A DNA stretch of 64,000 bases from assembly GCA_014169315.1 (NCBI GenBank), contig AP022133.1, positions 1,550,001 to 1,614,000 on the forward strand. The letters run 5' to 3'. This document shows positions 1 to 7,826 of this stretch, piece by piece. The number at the start of each line of letters is the position of its first letter. Position 1 is the stretch's first letter. Source of the stretch: Enterobacter cloacae (lineage in GTDB: Bacteria > Pseudomonadota > Gammaproteobacteria > Enterobacterales > Enterobacteriaceae). The position numbers were made by a program, and so were the translations under genes. The notes below the pieces were generated by a model. It had not been told where the DNA came from, did not search any database, and was given only the letters and a program-made list of their open reading frames with translations.

Positions 1-230
1 CGTCGGAACTGGCGAATATGCTGTTGCAGGATGCGGGCTGGAACGATACGCGTATCTCCGATGCCTTGAAACAAGGAGATACACGTTACGTCAATATTCG
101 ACACAACATTCCCGTCAATCTTTACTACCTGACGGCATTTGTTGGCGAAGATGGACGTACCCAGTATCGTACAGATATTTACAATTATGATCTCACTGCG
201 ATCGGGCGCACAAATTTTGTCAAAAGCTGA
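1..230 (+). CDS. ldtD: L,D-transpeptidase LdtD (YcbB), C-terminal fragment
   Basis: This is the last 75 codons of the periplasmic L,D-transpeptidase that makes 3-3 cross-links in peptidoglycan; the catalytic cysteine domain lies before the window. The visible tail ([15 protein letters not shown]..., [18 protein letters not shown]) matches the end of the E. coli protein as I remember it, and mepK follows as in E. coli. The tail is odd: after DLTA the frame reads IGRTNFVKS and stops at 230. The neighbouring frame from 208 reads [12 protein letters not shown] and stops at 246, which is the ending expected from homologues. A small indel around 201-207 therefore appears to have replaced roughly the last 15 residues. 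Gene identity is sure; whether the enzyme still works is unknown. Confidence 0.88.
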   Translation, partial: SELANMLLQDAGWNDTRISDALKQGDTRYVNIRHNIPVNLYYLTAFVGEDGRTQYRTDIYNYDLTAIGRTNFVKS

Positions 231-287
231 ACAATTAATCAGGTAAATGAAGTAGTTCGGGAAAATGGGGTGTCGTAAGTTATGGCG

Positions 288-320
288 AATACGCGGCAAT
301 ATGGCTGGAGGCCGCGTATT
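288..320. repeat. Perfect 10-bp inverted repeat between ldtD and mepK
   Basis: AATACGCGGC at 288-297 pairs perfectly with GCCGCGTATT at 311-320 across a 13-base loop. There is no T-run after either arm, so it is not a classical intrinsic terminator. It may stabilise or end the ldtD transcript. The function is inferred; the repeat itself is seen. Confidence 0.45.
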
Positions 321-422
321 TGCTGGGGTTGGGTGCCTTGACGTAGTGGCCTTTGCCAGTTAAGGTGCCCTTCGTGCGCTAAGCATATATACGATAAACA
401 TTGACCTGTAGACCTGATTATC

Positions 423-974
423 ATGGACAAATTTGACGCTAATCGCCGCAAACTGCTGGCGTTAGGTGGTGTTGCGCTTGGCGCAGCGGCCATCTTGCCG
501 ACGCCAGCATTTGCCACCCTCTCGACACCTCGTCCGCGTATTTTAACGCTCAACAATCTTCATACCGGTGAGTCGCTAAAAGCGGAGTTCTTCGATGGCA
601 GAGGCTATATTCAGGATGAATTAGCAAGACTAAACCATTTTTTCCGTGATTTCCGCGCGAATAAAATAAAAGCCATCGACCCAGGATTATTTGATCAGTT
701 GTTCCGCCTTCAGGGCCTGCTGGGTACCAGCAAGCCGGTACAGCTCGTTTCTGGCTATCGTTCCATTGATACCAATAACGAACTGCGTGCCCACAGTCGC
801 GGGGTAGCGAAAAAAAGCTATCACACGAAGGGACAGGCAATGGACTTCCATATTGAAGGTGTTTCGTTAGCCAATATTCGCAAAGCTGCGTTATCTATGC
901 GCGCAGGTGGTGTAGGATATTACCCTAGCAGCAACTTTGTGCATATTGATACCGGTCCAGTTCGGCACTGGTAA
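423..974 (+). CDS. mepK: Murein DD-endopeptidase MepK (YcbK)
   Basis: MepK is a periplasmic, zinc-dependent endopeptidase of the DUF882 / peptidase M15-like family that cuts 3-3 (mDap-mDap) cross-links made by L,D-transpeptidases, so its place beside ldtD fits its role. The protein has 183 residues, close to the E. coli length. It starts with a Tat-type signal ([10 protein letters not shown], then a hydrophobic stretch ending in PAFA), indicating export of the folded enzyme. Family landmarks visible are SGYRS, the histidine in [12 protein letters not shown] and the C-terminal [12 protein letters not shown], which carry the likely metal ligands. The ATG at 423 gives the full Tat signal. gloC begins 20 bp after the stop. 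Confidence 0.93.
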   Translation: MDKFDANRRKLLALGGVALGAAAILPTPAFATLSTPRPRILTLNNLHTGESLKAEFFDGRGYIQDELARLNHFFRDFRANKIKAIDPGLFDQLFRLQGLLGTSKPVQLVSGYRSIDTNNELRAHSRGVAKKSYHTKGQAMDFHIEGVSLANIRKAALSMRAGGVGYYPSSNFVHIDTGPVRHW

Positions 975-994
975 TAACGAAACACAGGAGCAGT

Positions 995-1642
995 ATGAAC
1001 TATCGTATTATTCCGGTTACCGCGTTCTCCCAGAATTGTTCATTAATCTGGTGCGAGCAAACCAAACTGGCCGCGCTTGTCGATCCCGGCGGTGACGCTG
1101 AGAAAATCAAGCAGGAAGTCGCCGCCAGTGGTGTAACGCTGATGCAGATTTTGCTGACGCATGGTCATCTCGACCACGTTGGCGCAGCGGCAGAGCTGGC
1201 GCAGCACTATGGTGTGCCGGTGATTGGCCCGGAAAAAGAAGATGAGTTCTGGCTGCAGGGTTTACCCGCCCAAAGCCGCATGTTTGGTCTTGATGAGTGT
1301 CTGCCGTTGACGCCCGATCGTTGGCTGAACGAAGGAGATCGCATTAACGTAGGGAATGTGACTTTACAGGTGTTGCATTGTCCTGGACACACGCCAGGCC
1401 ATATCGTCTTCTTTGATGACCAGTCTCGTCTGCTGATTTCCGGCGATGTGATTTTCAAAGGTGGGGTAGGACGCAGTGATTTCCCGCGCGGCGATCACGG
1501 GCAGTTGATTCAGTCGATTAAACAGAAGTTATTGCCGCTGGGTGACGACGTGACGTTTATCTCTGGGCATGGCCCGATGTCGACGCTGGGTTATGAACGA
1601 TTACATAACCCGTTCCTTCAGGATGAAATGCCTGTCTGGTAA
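995..1642 (+). CDS. gloC: Hydroxyacylglutathione hydrolase GloC (YcbL)
   Basis: This is a metallo-beta-lactamase-fold type II glyoxalase that hydrolyses S-D-lactoylglutathione in the cytoplasm. It has 215 residues as in E. coli. The metal-binding motif THGHLDH (about residues 55-61) is intact; further ligands are the His in CPGHTPGH, the Asp in SGDVIF and the His in SGHGP near the C-terminus. It follows mepK by 20 bp and has a good ribosome site (CAGGAG) before its ATG. A strong hairpin with a T-run follows the gene. In E. coli GloC is a minor glyoxalase besides GloB, so the physiological weight is uncertain. Confidence 0.93.
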   Translation: MNYRIIPVTAFSQNCSLIWCEQTKLAALVDPGGDAEKIKQEVAASGVTLMQILLTHGHLDHVGAAAELAQHYGVPVIGPEKEDEFWLQGLPAQSRMFGLDECLPLTPDRWLNEGDRINVGNVTLQVLHCPGHTPGHIVFFDDQSRLLISGDVIFKGGVGRSDFPRGDHGQLIQSIKQKLLPLGDDVTFISGHGPMSTLGYERLHNPFLQDEMPVW

Positions 1643-1660
1643 ATCTGAATGAGATAAAAA

Positions 1661-1686
1661 AAGCCTGCATGATGCAGGCTTTTTTG
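1661..1686 (+). terminator. Rho-independent terminator after gloC (bidirectional with aspC)
   Basis: AGCCTGCA and TGCAGGCT form an 8-bp stem with a TGA loop, followed by six T on the + strand. An A-run precedes the stem, so the same hairpin can also end aspC transcription from the opposite side. Confidence 0.85.
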
Positions 1687-1696
1687 TGGGTGCAAA

Positions 1697-2887
1697 TTAC
1701 AGCACTGCGACAATCGCTTCGCACAGGGGAGCCATATTGTCCGGCGTCATGCCTGCAACGTTCACACGACCAGAGGCCACAGCATACACACCAAACTCTT
1801 CACGCAGACGCAGAACCTGTTCTTTTGTCAGGCCGCTGAAAGAGAACATGCCGTTCTGTTTGATGATGAAGCTGAAGTCACGGTCAGCCCCTTTCTCTGC
1901 CAGGGTGTTCACGAACAGCAAGCGCATACGCTGAATGCGTTGACGCATATCGTTCAGCTCTTGTTCCCAGATAGCGCGCAGCGCGTCATTGCTCAGGATC
2001 GTCGCAACGACAGATGCACCGTGTGCTGGTGGGTTAGAGTAGTTGGCGCGGATCACAGACTTCATCTGGCTGAACGCACGGTCAACGGTCTGCTCGTCAG
2101 CGGCGACCAGCGTACAGGCACCTACGCGCTCATTGTACAGGCCAAAGTTCTTGGAATAAGAGCTCGCAACAATCAGCTCCTGATGCACGGCCGCGAACGC
2201 GCGCAGACCTTCTGCATCTTCTTCCAGACCACGAGCAAAGCCCTGGTATGCGAAGTCGAACAGTGGCAGCCAGCCTTTTTCAACGGACAGTTTAGCCAGT
2301 TGAGTCCATTGCGCCAGCGTCGGATCGATACCGGTTGGGTTATGGCAGCAACCGTGGAACAGCACCACGTCGCCCGCCTGGGCTTCGCTCAGGCTTGCCA
2401 GCAGGCCATCGAAGTCCAGAGCGTGGTTTGCCGCATCGTAATAGGCATATTCGCGCACTTCCAGACCTGCAGAGTTAAAGACGCTCTTGTGGTTCGGCCA
2501 GCTCGGGTTGCTTACCCACACACGCTTAACAGCGGTGTTTTTCGCAAGGAAATCCGCCGCAACGCGCAGTGCACCGGTACCGCCAGGGGTTTGTGCTGTG
2601 CGAGCGCGTTTGCTGCTCACAATTGCGCTGCCTTTACCGAACAGCAGTTCCTGAGTGCAACGACCAAATTCAGGGATACCATCAATACCGAGGTAGTTTT
2701 TGGTGGTTTCATTTTCCAGCAAATACTGCTCAGCTTTTTTAACGCTGGTCAGTACCGGAGTTTTGCCGGTTTCATCTTTATATACACCAATACCCAGGTT
2801 GATTTTGCCAGGGCGGTCGTCGGCACGAAACAGATCGGCCAGGCCCAGAATAGGGTCGGCAGGAGCGGCGGTAATGTTCTCAAACAT
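1697..2887 (-). CDS. aspC: Aspartate aminotransferase
   Basis: PLP-dependent class I aminotransferase that interconverts aspartate + 2-oxoglutarate and oxaloacetate + glutamate, and also acts on aromatic amino acids, in the cytoplasm. The protein has 396 residues, the exact E. coli length. The PLP-binding lysine is K246 in [15 protein letters not shown]. Other family marks are TPGGTGALR (phosphate-binding turn), [11 protein letters not shown] and the [10 protein letters not shown] segment. It is transcribed towards gloC and shares the hairpin at 1661-1686. ompF lies upstream on the same strand but has its own terminator, so aspC is probably transcribed separately. Confidence 0.97.
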   Translation of the reverse strand: MFENITAAPADPILGLADLFRADDRPGKINLGIGVYKDETGKTPVLTSVKKAEQYLLENETTKNYLGIDGIPEFGRCTQELLFGKGSAIVSSKRARTAQTPGGTGALRVAADFLAKNTAVKRVWVSNPSWPNHKSVFNSAGLEVREYAYYDAANHALDFDGLLASLSEAQAGDVVLFHGCCHNPTGIDPTLAQWTQLAKLSVEKGWLPLFDFAYQGFARGLEEDAEGLRAFAAVHQELIVASSYSKNFGLYNERVGACTLVAADEQTVDRAFSQMKSVIRANYSNPPAHGASVVATILSNDALRAIWEQELNDMRQRIQRMRLLFVNTLAEKGADRDFSFIIKQNGMFSFSGLTKEQVLRLREEFGVYAVASGRVNVAGMTPDNMAPLCEAIVAVL

Positions 2888-3015
2888 GACGAAGTTCCAT
2901 TGTGATGACAGAAGTGAAATCCGCTATCAGGTTAACGGTAGATTTACAAAATGCCAACCGTTTGCGACGAAAAGCGTGCGGCTTTTCAAAAGTCGCCATT
3001 TTTTACTATCAGGCA

Positions 3016-3042
3016 TAAAAAAAACAGGGCCGAAGCCCTGTT
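3016..3042 (-). terminator. Rho-independent terminator of ompF
   Basis: On the minus strand AACAGGGC-TTCG-GCCCTGTT is followed by a run of T (the A-run at 3016-3022 on the + strand). It lies 31 bp past the ompF stop codon and uses a stable TTCG tetraloop. Confidence 0.9.
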
Positions 3043-3072
3043 CATTAAGCATATAACAAAGTGGTGTACTGA

Positions 3073-4191
3073 TTAGAACTGGTAAGTCACACCAACAGCT
3101 GCCATGTCGTCGTTGCCGTTCAGGCCGCCAACGGTTTCAGCGTATGCAGTGTCTTTGTCCAGCAGGTTGATGTAGTAGTCAGCCCACACGTTGAAGTTTT
3201 TGTTGAAGTAGTAAGTTGCGCCAACCTGGACGAATTTAGCCAGATCTGCATCACCACCTTTGAAGGTACCTTTAGAGTTGGTCACGCCAGCCAGGTCTTT
3301 ACCTTTGGTCTGAACGTAGGAGATTGCAGGACGCAGACCGAAGTCGAACTGGTACTGAGCAACGATTTCGAAGTTCTGAGTTTTGTTCGCGAAGCCAGCG
3401 TCACCGTCAGTACCGGTACGGGTGGTGTTGCGGGTTTCAGCATAGGTGGTTGCCAGGTAGATGTTGTTGGCGTCATATTTCAGACCCAGACCCCATGCTT
3501 CAGCTTTGTCGCCTTCACCGTCAGCTTTTTGTTTCAGAGTACGGTTAGCGTTGCTGTAAGATGCGATTGCACCGAAGCCTTCGCCGAAGTTGTAACCCAG
3601 AGAGTAACCTACGCCGTCACCGTTAGCGGTTTTAACGTCAGTACGGTCGTTTTTACCCTGGTACTGAATACCCATGCTCAGACCGTCAACCAGACCGAAG
3701 AAATCGCTGTTACGGTAGGTCAGCAGGCCGGTGCTACGGCTGGTCATGAAGTTATCAACATAGTTACCGCCCCAGGTCATACCGGAGAAGGACGGAGCCA
3801 TATCGGTGTAAGATTCTACGTCGTATACGATACCGTAGTTACGACCGTAGTCGATGCTGCCAGCGTCACCCGCTTTCAGACCTGCGAAGGCCAGACGGTT
3901 TTTGTTTGACTGAGCAGTACCTTCAGCCTGGTTCGCCATGAAGCGGTATTCCCACTGGCCATAACCGGTCAACTGGTCGTTGATCTGAGTTTCGCCTTTG
4001 AAACCAAGCTGCGCATAAGTTGCGTCGTTGTTGTTGGTGTTGTCACCAGAGGTCACGAAATCGTGCTCGGCGTTAACTTTACCGTAGAAGTCCAGTTTGT
4101 TGCCGTTTTTGTTATAGATTTCTGCAGCGTTAGCTGCACCGGCTACCAGCAGGGCAGGGATAACCACTGCCAGGATATTGCGCTTCATCAT
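3073..4191 (-). CDS. ompF: Outer membrane porin OmpF (OmpK35-type)
   Basis: Trimeric 16-strand beta-barrel porin for passive uptake of small hydrophilic solutes, including many beta-lactams. The protein has 372 residues (E. coli 362), a 22-residue signal peptide ending in AGAANA, a mature start [10 protein letters not shown] and a terminal phenylalanine (GVTYQF) needed for Bam-dependent assembly. The constriction loop region ([13 protein letters not shown]) and the conserved NKTQNFE and [10 protein letters not shown] segments are present. Its position between aspC and asnS identifies it as ompF rather than ompC. The MMKRN start, the leader and the OmpR control region match E. coli ompF. The gene is intact, which matters because its loss is a common route to reduced drug uptake. 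Confidence 0.96.
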   Translation of the reverse strand: MMKRNILAVVIPALLVAGAANAAEIYNKNGNKLDFYGKVNAEHDFVTSGDNTNNNDATYAQLGFKGETQINDQLTGYGQWEYRFMANQAEGTAQSNKNRLAFAGLKAGDAGSIDYGRNYGIVYDVESYTDMAPSFSGMTWGGNYVDNFMTSRSTGLLTYRNSDFFGLVDGLSMGIQYQGKNDRTDVKTANGDGVGYSLGYNFGEGFGAIASYSNANRTLKQKADGEGDKAEAWGLGLKYDANNIYLATTYAETRNTTRTGTDGDAGFANKTQNFEIVAQYQFDFGLRPAISYVQTKGKDLAGVTNSKGTFKGGDADLAKFVQVGATYYFNKNFNVWADYYINLLDKDTAYAETVGGLNGNDDMAAVGVTYQF

Positions 4192-4206
4192 TATTTATTA
4201 CCCTCA
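4184..4206 (-). promoter_or_regulatory. ompF ribosome binding region, target of MicF sRNA
   Basis: On the minus strand the sequence around the start, GAGGGTAATAAATAATG, is the same as the E. coli ompF translation start region that pairs with the 5' part of the small RNA MicF. The GAGGG Shine-Dalgarno lies inside the pairing region. MicF itself is not in this window; its action here is inferred from conservation. Confidence 0.7.
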
Positions 4207-4308
4207 TTGGTTTTTTTATGACACTCGCCACTGCCGTCAATAAATTCTGTCAATAAATATTTCCGGAACTATTGATGAGAGTTTGGTGTCTTTATGTATC
4301 TGACAGGC

Positions 4309-4400
4309 ATCTTTCCATTCATAGAACCGTTTCGCTAGCCTGAAAATGCTACAATCCTCAAGATTGGGTAACAAAAAGAAATTATATGTAACTAAATGTG
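4309..4400 (-). promoter_or_regulatory. ompF promoter with OmpR boxes F1-F3
   Basis: The -10 element reads AAAGAT (4309-4314, minus strand) inside GAATGGAAAGATGCCTG, as in E. coli ompF. Just upstream are three tandem OmpR-like boxes on the minus strand: TTTAGTTACATATAATTTC (about 4379-4397), TTTCTTTTTGTTACCCAATC (about 4363-4382) and TTGAGGATTGTAGCATTTTC (about 4342-4361). They fit the GTTACATA-type and GTAGCA-type OmpR half-sites. Osmolarity-dependent control by OmpR is established for ompF; its operation here is inferred from sequence. Confidence 0.78.
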
Positions 4401-4761
4401 TATTTTAGGGAACTTTGTGAACCATCTCAAATTTCAGAACTAGTTGGCTAATTAAACGACGTGTTTATTGCTATCTATATGAATTGCTTATATTTAATTT
4501 GGCTAAAGGCAATTCCTATAAACAGAGGCTAAACGACTCATTTTTTCTTATGATCTTATTCAGCCTTCTGGATGGCTATGAATTCGGTTGAATTTTGTGC
4601 TAAAGAATCAGAGATGGATTAACTGCAATAAGAGTATGGTTTATTTTTTGTTCACAGATATTTCACGGAAACAAAACGTAACAGGTAGTGGTTATGACGG
4701 GGTTGTGGTTTAAAGATGCTGACTTTGAACTGACGAAAATTGACAATGCAGAATAAAATAA
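4401..4761. other. AT-rich intergenic DNA upstream of ompF, no gene seen
   Basis: This stretch between the OmpR boxes and the asnS terminator holds no convincing coding frame on either strand. It is rich in A and T. In E. coli the matching region carries IHF sites and a far-upstream OmpR site (F4); I could not pin these down by eye here. Confidence 0.5.
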
Positions 4762-4781
4762 TGGCCAGTAGAAACTGGCCA
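4762..4781 (-). terminator. Hairpin terminator after asnS
   Basis: TGGCCAGT-AGAA-ACTGGCCA forms an 8-bp perfect stem 18 bp beyond the asnS stop. On the minus strand it is followed by TTATTTTATTC, an imperfect T-rich tail. Confidence 0.75.
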
Positions 4782-4799
4782 TTTTAAATTGCGCGGGGA

Positions 4800-6200
4800 T
4801 TAGAAGGTCGCGCTGCGTGGCGTACGTGGGAACGGAATAACGTCACGGACGTTCTGAACACCAGTCACATAGGCAATCAGACGTTCGAAGCCCAGACCGA
4901 AACCAGAGTGTGGAACGGTGCCGTAGCGGCGCAGATCGCGGTACCACCAGTAGTCTTCTTTATTAAGACCCATTTCCGCCATACGTGCATCCAGCACATC
5001 CAGACGCTCTTCACGCTGTGAACCACCGATGATTTCACCAATGCCCGGAGCCAGTACGTCCATCGCGGCAACGGTTTTACCGTCTTCGTTAAGGCGCATA
5101 TAGAAGGCTTTGATGTCTTTCGGGTAGTTTTTCACGACAACCGGCGCTTTGAAGTGCTTCTCTGCGAGATAGCGTTCATGCTCGGAAGCCAGGTCAACAC
5201 CCCAGTAAACCGGGTTATCAAATTTCTCACCGCATTTTTCAAGGATTGCCACCGCGTCGGTGTAATCAACCTGCGCGAAGTCGGCAGAGACGAAACGTTC
5301 CAGACGAGCAACCGCATCGCTGTCTACGCGCTCAGCGAAGAATTTCATGTCATCAGCGCGTTCTTCAAGCACCGCTTTGAAGACATATTTCAGCATCGCT
5401 TCTGCCAGACCTGCCACGTCGTCCAGGTTGGCGAATGCCACTTCTGGCTCCAGCATCCAGAATTCCGCCAGGTGACGGCTGGTGTTAGAGTTTTCCGCAC
5501 GGAACGTTGGGCCGAAGGTGTAGATCTTCGACAGCGCACAGGCATAGGTTTCGCCGTTGAGCTGGCCGGAGACCGTCAGGAAGGACTCTTTACCAAAGAA
5601 ATCTTTGTCATAGTCCACTTTCCCTTCCGGTGTCCGCGGCAGGTTTTCCATATCCAGCGTAGAAACGCGGAACATTTCGCCAGCACCTTCGGTATCGGAG
5701 GCGGTGATCAGTGGGGTCGACACCCAGAAGTAGCCCTGCTCGTCGAAGAAGCGGTGCAGCGCTTGTGCCAGAGTATGGCGGACGCGAGCAACCGCACCAA
5801 TCAGGTTGGTACGCGGACGCAGGTGCGCGACTTCACGCAGGTACTCGATACTGTGGCGTTTTGCCGCCATCGGGTAGGTGTCCGGATCTTCAACCCAGCC
5901 AGTCACTTCAATCGCAGATGCCTGAATTTCGAAACTCTGACCCTGACCAGGAGAGGCAACAACAACCCCGGTGACAATAACGGAGCAGCCCGTTGTCAGG
6001 TGCAGAACGTCATCATTGTAATTGGGCAGAGAATTATTAATGACGGCCTGTACAGGATCAAAGCAGGAACCGTCATAGACGGCGAGGAAGGAGATGCCAG
6101 CTTTAGAATCTCGACGAGTACGCACCCATCCGCGCACGGTGACTTCTTGGTCAACGGCGACACGGCCCTGGAGTACGTCGGCTACAGGCACAACGCTCAT
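4800..6200 (-). CDS. asnS: Asparaginyl-tRNA synthetase
   Basis: Class IIb aminoacyl-tRNA synthetase that charges tRNA-Asn. The protein has 466 residues, the E. coli length. Residues about 1-110 form the OB-fold anticodon-binding domain ([19 protein letters not shown]). The catalytic domain carries motif 2 around [21 protein letters not shown] and motif 3 around [15 protein letters not shown] near the C-terminus. It lies between ompF and pncB on the same strand, as in E. coli, with hairpins on both sides suggesting a single-gene transcript. The ATG at 6200 follows the ribosome site AGAGA. Confidence 0.97.
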   Translation of the reverse strand: MSVVPVADVLQGRVAVDQEVTVRGWVRTRRDSKAGISFLAVYDGSCFDPVQAVINNSLPNYNDDVLHLTTGCSVIVTGVVVASPGQGQSFEIQASAIEVTGWVEDPDTYPMAAKRHSIEYLREVAHLRPRTNLIGAVARVRHTLAQALHRFFDEQGYFWVSTPLITASDTEGAGEMFRVSTLDMENLPRTPEGKVDYDKDFFGKESFLTVSGQLNGETYACALSKIYTFGPTFRAENSNTSRHLAEFWMLEPEVAFANLDDVAGLAEAMLKYVFKAVLEERADDMKFFAERVDSDAVARLERFVSADFAQVDYTDAVAILEKCGEKFDNPVYWGVDLASEHERYLAEKHFKAPVVVKNYPKDIKAFYMRLNEDGKTVAAMDVLAPGIGEIIGGSQREERLDVLDARMAEMGLNKEDYWWYRDLRRYGTVPHSGFGLGFERLIAYVTGVQNVRDVIPFPRTPRSATF

Positions 6201-6341
6201 AATATTCTCTCTGTTAATAGTCGGAAAAAATAAACACTTGTCCGCCCTTACATGGGGGGATATCTATGTTACCTGGCATCTGCCATCAGACAAGCAGATT
6301 TCGCAGTCAAAAGAGAAGAAATCGGAAATAAATAAGAGAAG

Positions 6342-6360
6342 GGGAGCCTGCAAGGCTCCC
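6342..6360 (-). terminator. Rho-independent terminator of pncB
   Basis: GGGAGCC-TTGCA-GGCTCCC on the minus strand, 8 bp after the pncB stop, followed by a T-rich stretch (CTTCTCTTATTTATTTCC). It separates pncB from asnS. Confidence 0.8.
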
Positions 6361-6368
6361 GAGGGGGA

Positions 6369-7571
6369 TTAACTGGCTTTTTTTATCTGCGGTAAGTCGA
6401 AGGCTTTACGCAAAGCACGCACAAATGCTTTATCGTGGCAGATGGTTTTACCCGGGCTGTCGGAGAGCTTCGCGACAGGCTTGCCGTTACATTCCACCAG
6501 TTTTATCACGATGTTCAGAGGTTTCACCTGGGGGATGTCACAGGTCAAACGGGTACCAATCCCGAAACTCAGGTTCACTCTTGAGGCGAAATGACGATAG
6601 AGGTCGACCGCTTTTGCTAAATCGAGATTATCGGAGAAGACCAGCACTTTGCTCATCGGGTCAATACCCAGTTTCTTGTAGTGGGCTATCGCTTTTTCAC
6701 CCCATTCAACCGGGTCTCCGGAGTCATGGCGTAGACCCTGATAACGCTCAGCAAACTCAGGGCCAAAGTCCCGCAGGAAAGCATCCATCGTAATGCAGTC
6801 GGTGAGGGCAATTCCCAGCTGATTCGGGTACTCTTCCAGCCATGCGGCCAATGCAGCACGCTGGCTGTTAGCCAGATCGGGGCTGATTTGCTGGTGGGCC
6901 TGGAACCATTCGTGCGCCTGGGTACCCATTGGCGTCAGGTTCAGGCGGCGGGCAAGATCGTAGTTACTGGTGCCAACGAACCAGGGCTCTTGCTGCAGAC
7001 GCTCAACGATAGCCTGCTGAACGTCGCGCGAGAAGCGGCGGCGCGTGCCAAAGTCCATCAACCGGAACCGGGATATATCCAGCCCTTCGGTTAACTGCGA
7101 GAACTCAACCAGTTTATTCTCCAGCGAGGCGAGCGCCTGCTCAACGCCCATCTCCGGAGAGCGGTAGCGGTGAGCCAACTCACTGATCACCGCCAGAAGC
7201 GGCACTTCCCACATGATCACTTCACGCCACGGACCTTCAAGGCGAATATTCAGCTTACCGTTATCATTGGTGACGATGACCTGCTCCGGCTTATAGCGAA
7301 AATCGCGCAGCCAGTTCAGATAGTCAGCTTTAAAGAAAGGCAGGCCGGAAAGCCACTGATATTCGTCGTCCTGCAGCGTCAGGTGCTGCATAGCATCGAC
7401 CTGTTCACGAATAGAGTCTGCGTAGATACCCAGCAAGTCGTCGCCCCGACAGCGGAATTCCGCCGCGACATGGACATGATAATAATGGTGGAAAACGGCT
7501 TGCTGCATATGCAGTTTATACGCGTCGGTATCCAGCAACGTATGCAGAACAGGAGAAGCGAATTGAGTCAT
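6369..7571 (-). CDS. pncB: Nicotinate phosphoribosyltransferase
   Basis: First enzyme of the Preiss-Handler NAD salvage route: nicotinate + PRPP + ATP gives nicotinate mononucleotide. Starting at the ATG at 7571 ([13 protein letters not shown]) the protein has 400 residues as in E. coli; an open frame runs 16 codons further upstream but adds nothing known. Visible family features are [13 protein letters not shown] near the N-terminus, the conserved [11 protein letters not shown] segment carrying the autophosphorylated-histidine-type active-site region ([14 protein letters not shown]), and [12 protein letters not shown] NadR operator lies 30 bp upstream. It is divergent from pepN. Confidence 0.96.
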   Translation of the reverse strand: MTQFASPVLHTLLDTDAYKLHMQQAVFHHYYHVHVAAEFRCRGDDLLGIYADSIREQVDAMQHLTLQDDEYQWLSGLPFFKADYLNWLRDFRYKPEQVIVTNDNGKLNIRLEGPWREVIMWEVPLLAVISELAHRYRSPEMGVEQALASLENKLVEFSQLTEGLDISRFRLMDFGTRRRFSRDVQQAIVERLQQEPWFVGTSNYDLARRLNLTPMGTQAHEWFQAHQQISPDLANSQRAALAAWLEEYPNQLGIALTDCITMDAFLRDFGPEFAERYQGLRHDSGDPVEWGEKAIAHYKKLGIDPMSKVLVFSDNLDLAKAVDLYRHFASRVNLSFGIGTRLTCDIPQVKPLNIVIKLVECNGKPVAKLSDSPGKTICHDKAFVRALRKAFDLPQIKKAS

Positions 7572-7600
7572 AGGTGCGCAGTAGCATCCTCTCACAGGAG

Positions 7601-7618
7601 CGTTTAGTACAATAAACA
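7601..7618 (-). promoter_or_regulatory. NadR operator of pncB
   Basis: CGTTTAGTACAATAAACA matches the enterobacterial NadR box TGTTTA-N6-TAAACA with one mismatch. It lies 30 bp upstream of the pncB start codon, where it would overlap the promoter. NadR represses pncB when NAD is plentiful (known in Salmonella and E. coli); the site here is seen, its use is inferred. Confidence 0.7.
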
Positions 7619-7826
7619 ACTCCGGAGTATACCTTGTTTAGTGATTTATTGAACCCCGATCACAACATAAGCTGCCTTTATGGTCGAGGGCATTTTGTGC
7701 CCCATGTTATAAAAATGTAGCGAAAAAAGGTGCTTGCACCTGAAAAGATGAACATTCTGCATAGCGCGTTTTACACAACAGGAATATATTGAATCGTTAC
7801 TCGACAAACGATGCATAAGGTTTTCT

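Noticed and set aside
5154..6233. 359-codon open frame antisense to asnS
   Set aside because: Shadow of asnS; no start signal and no domain.
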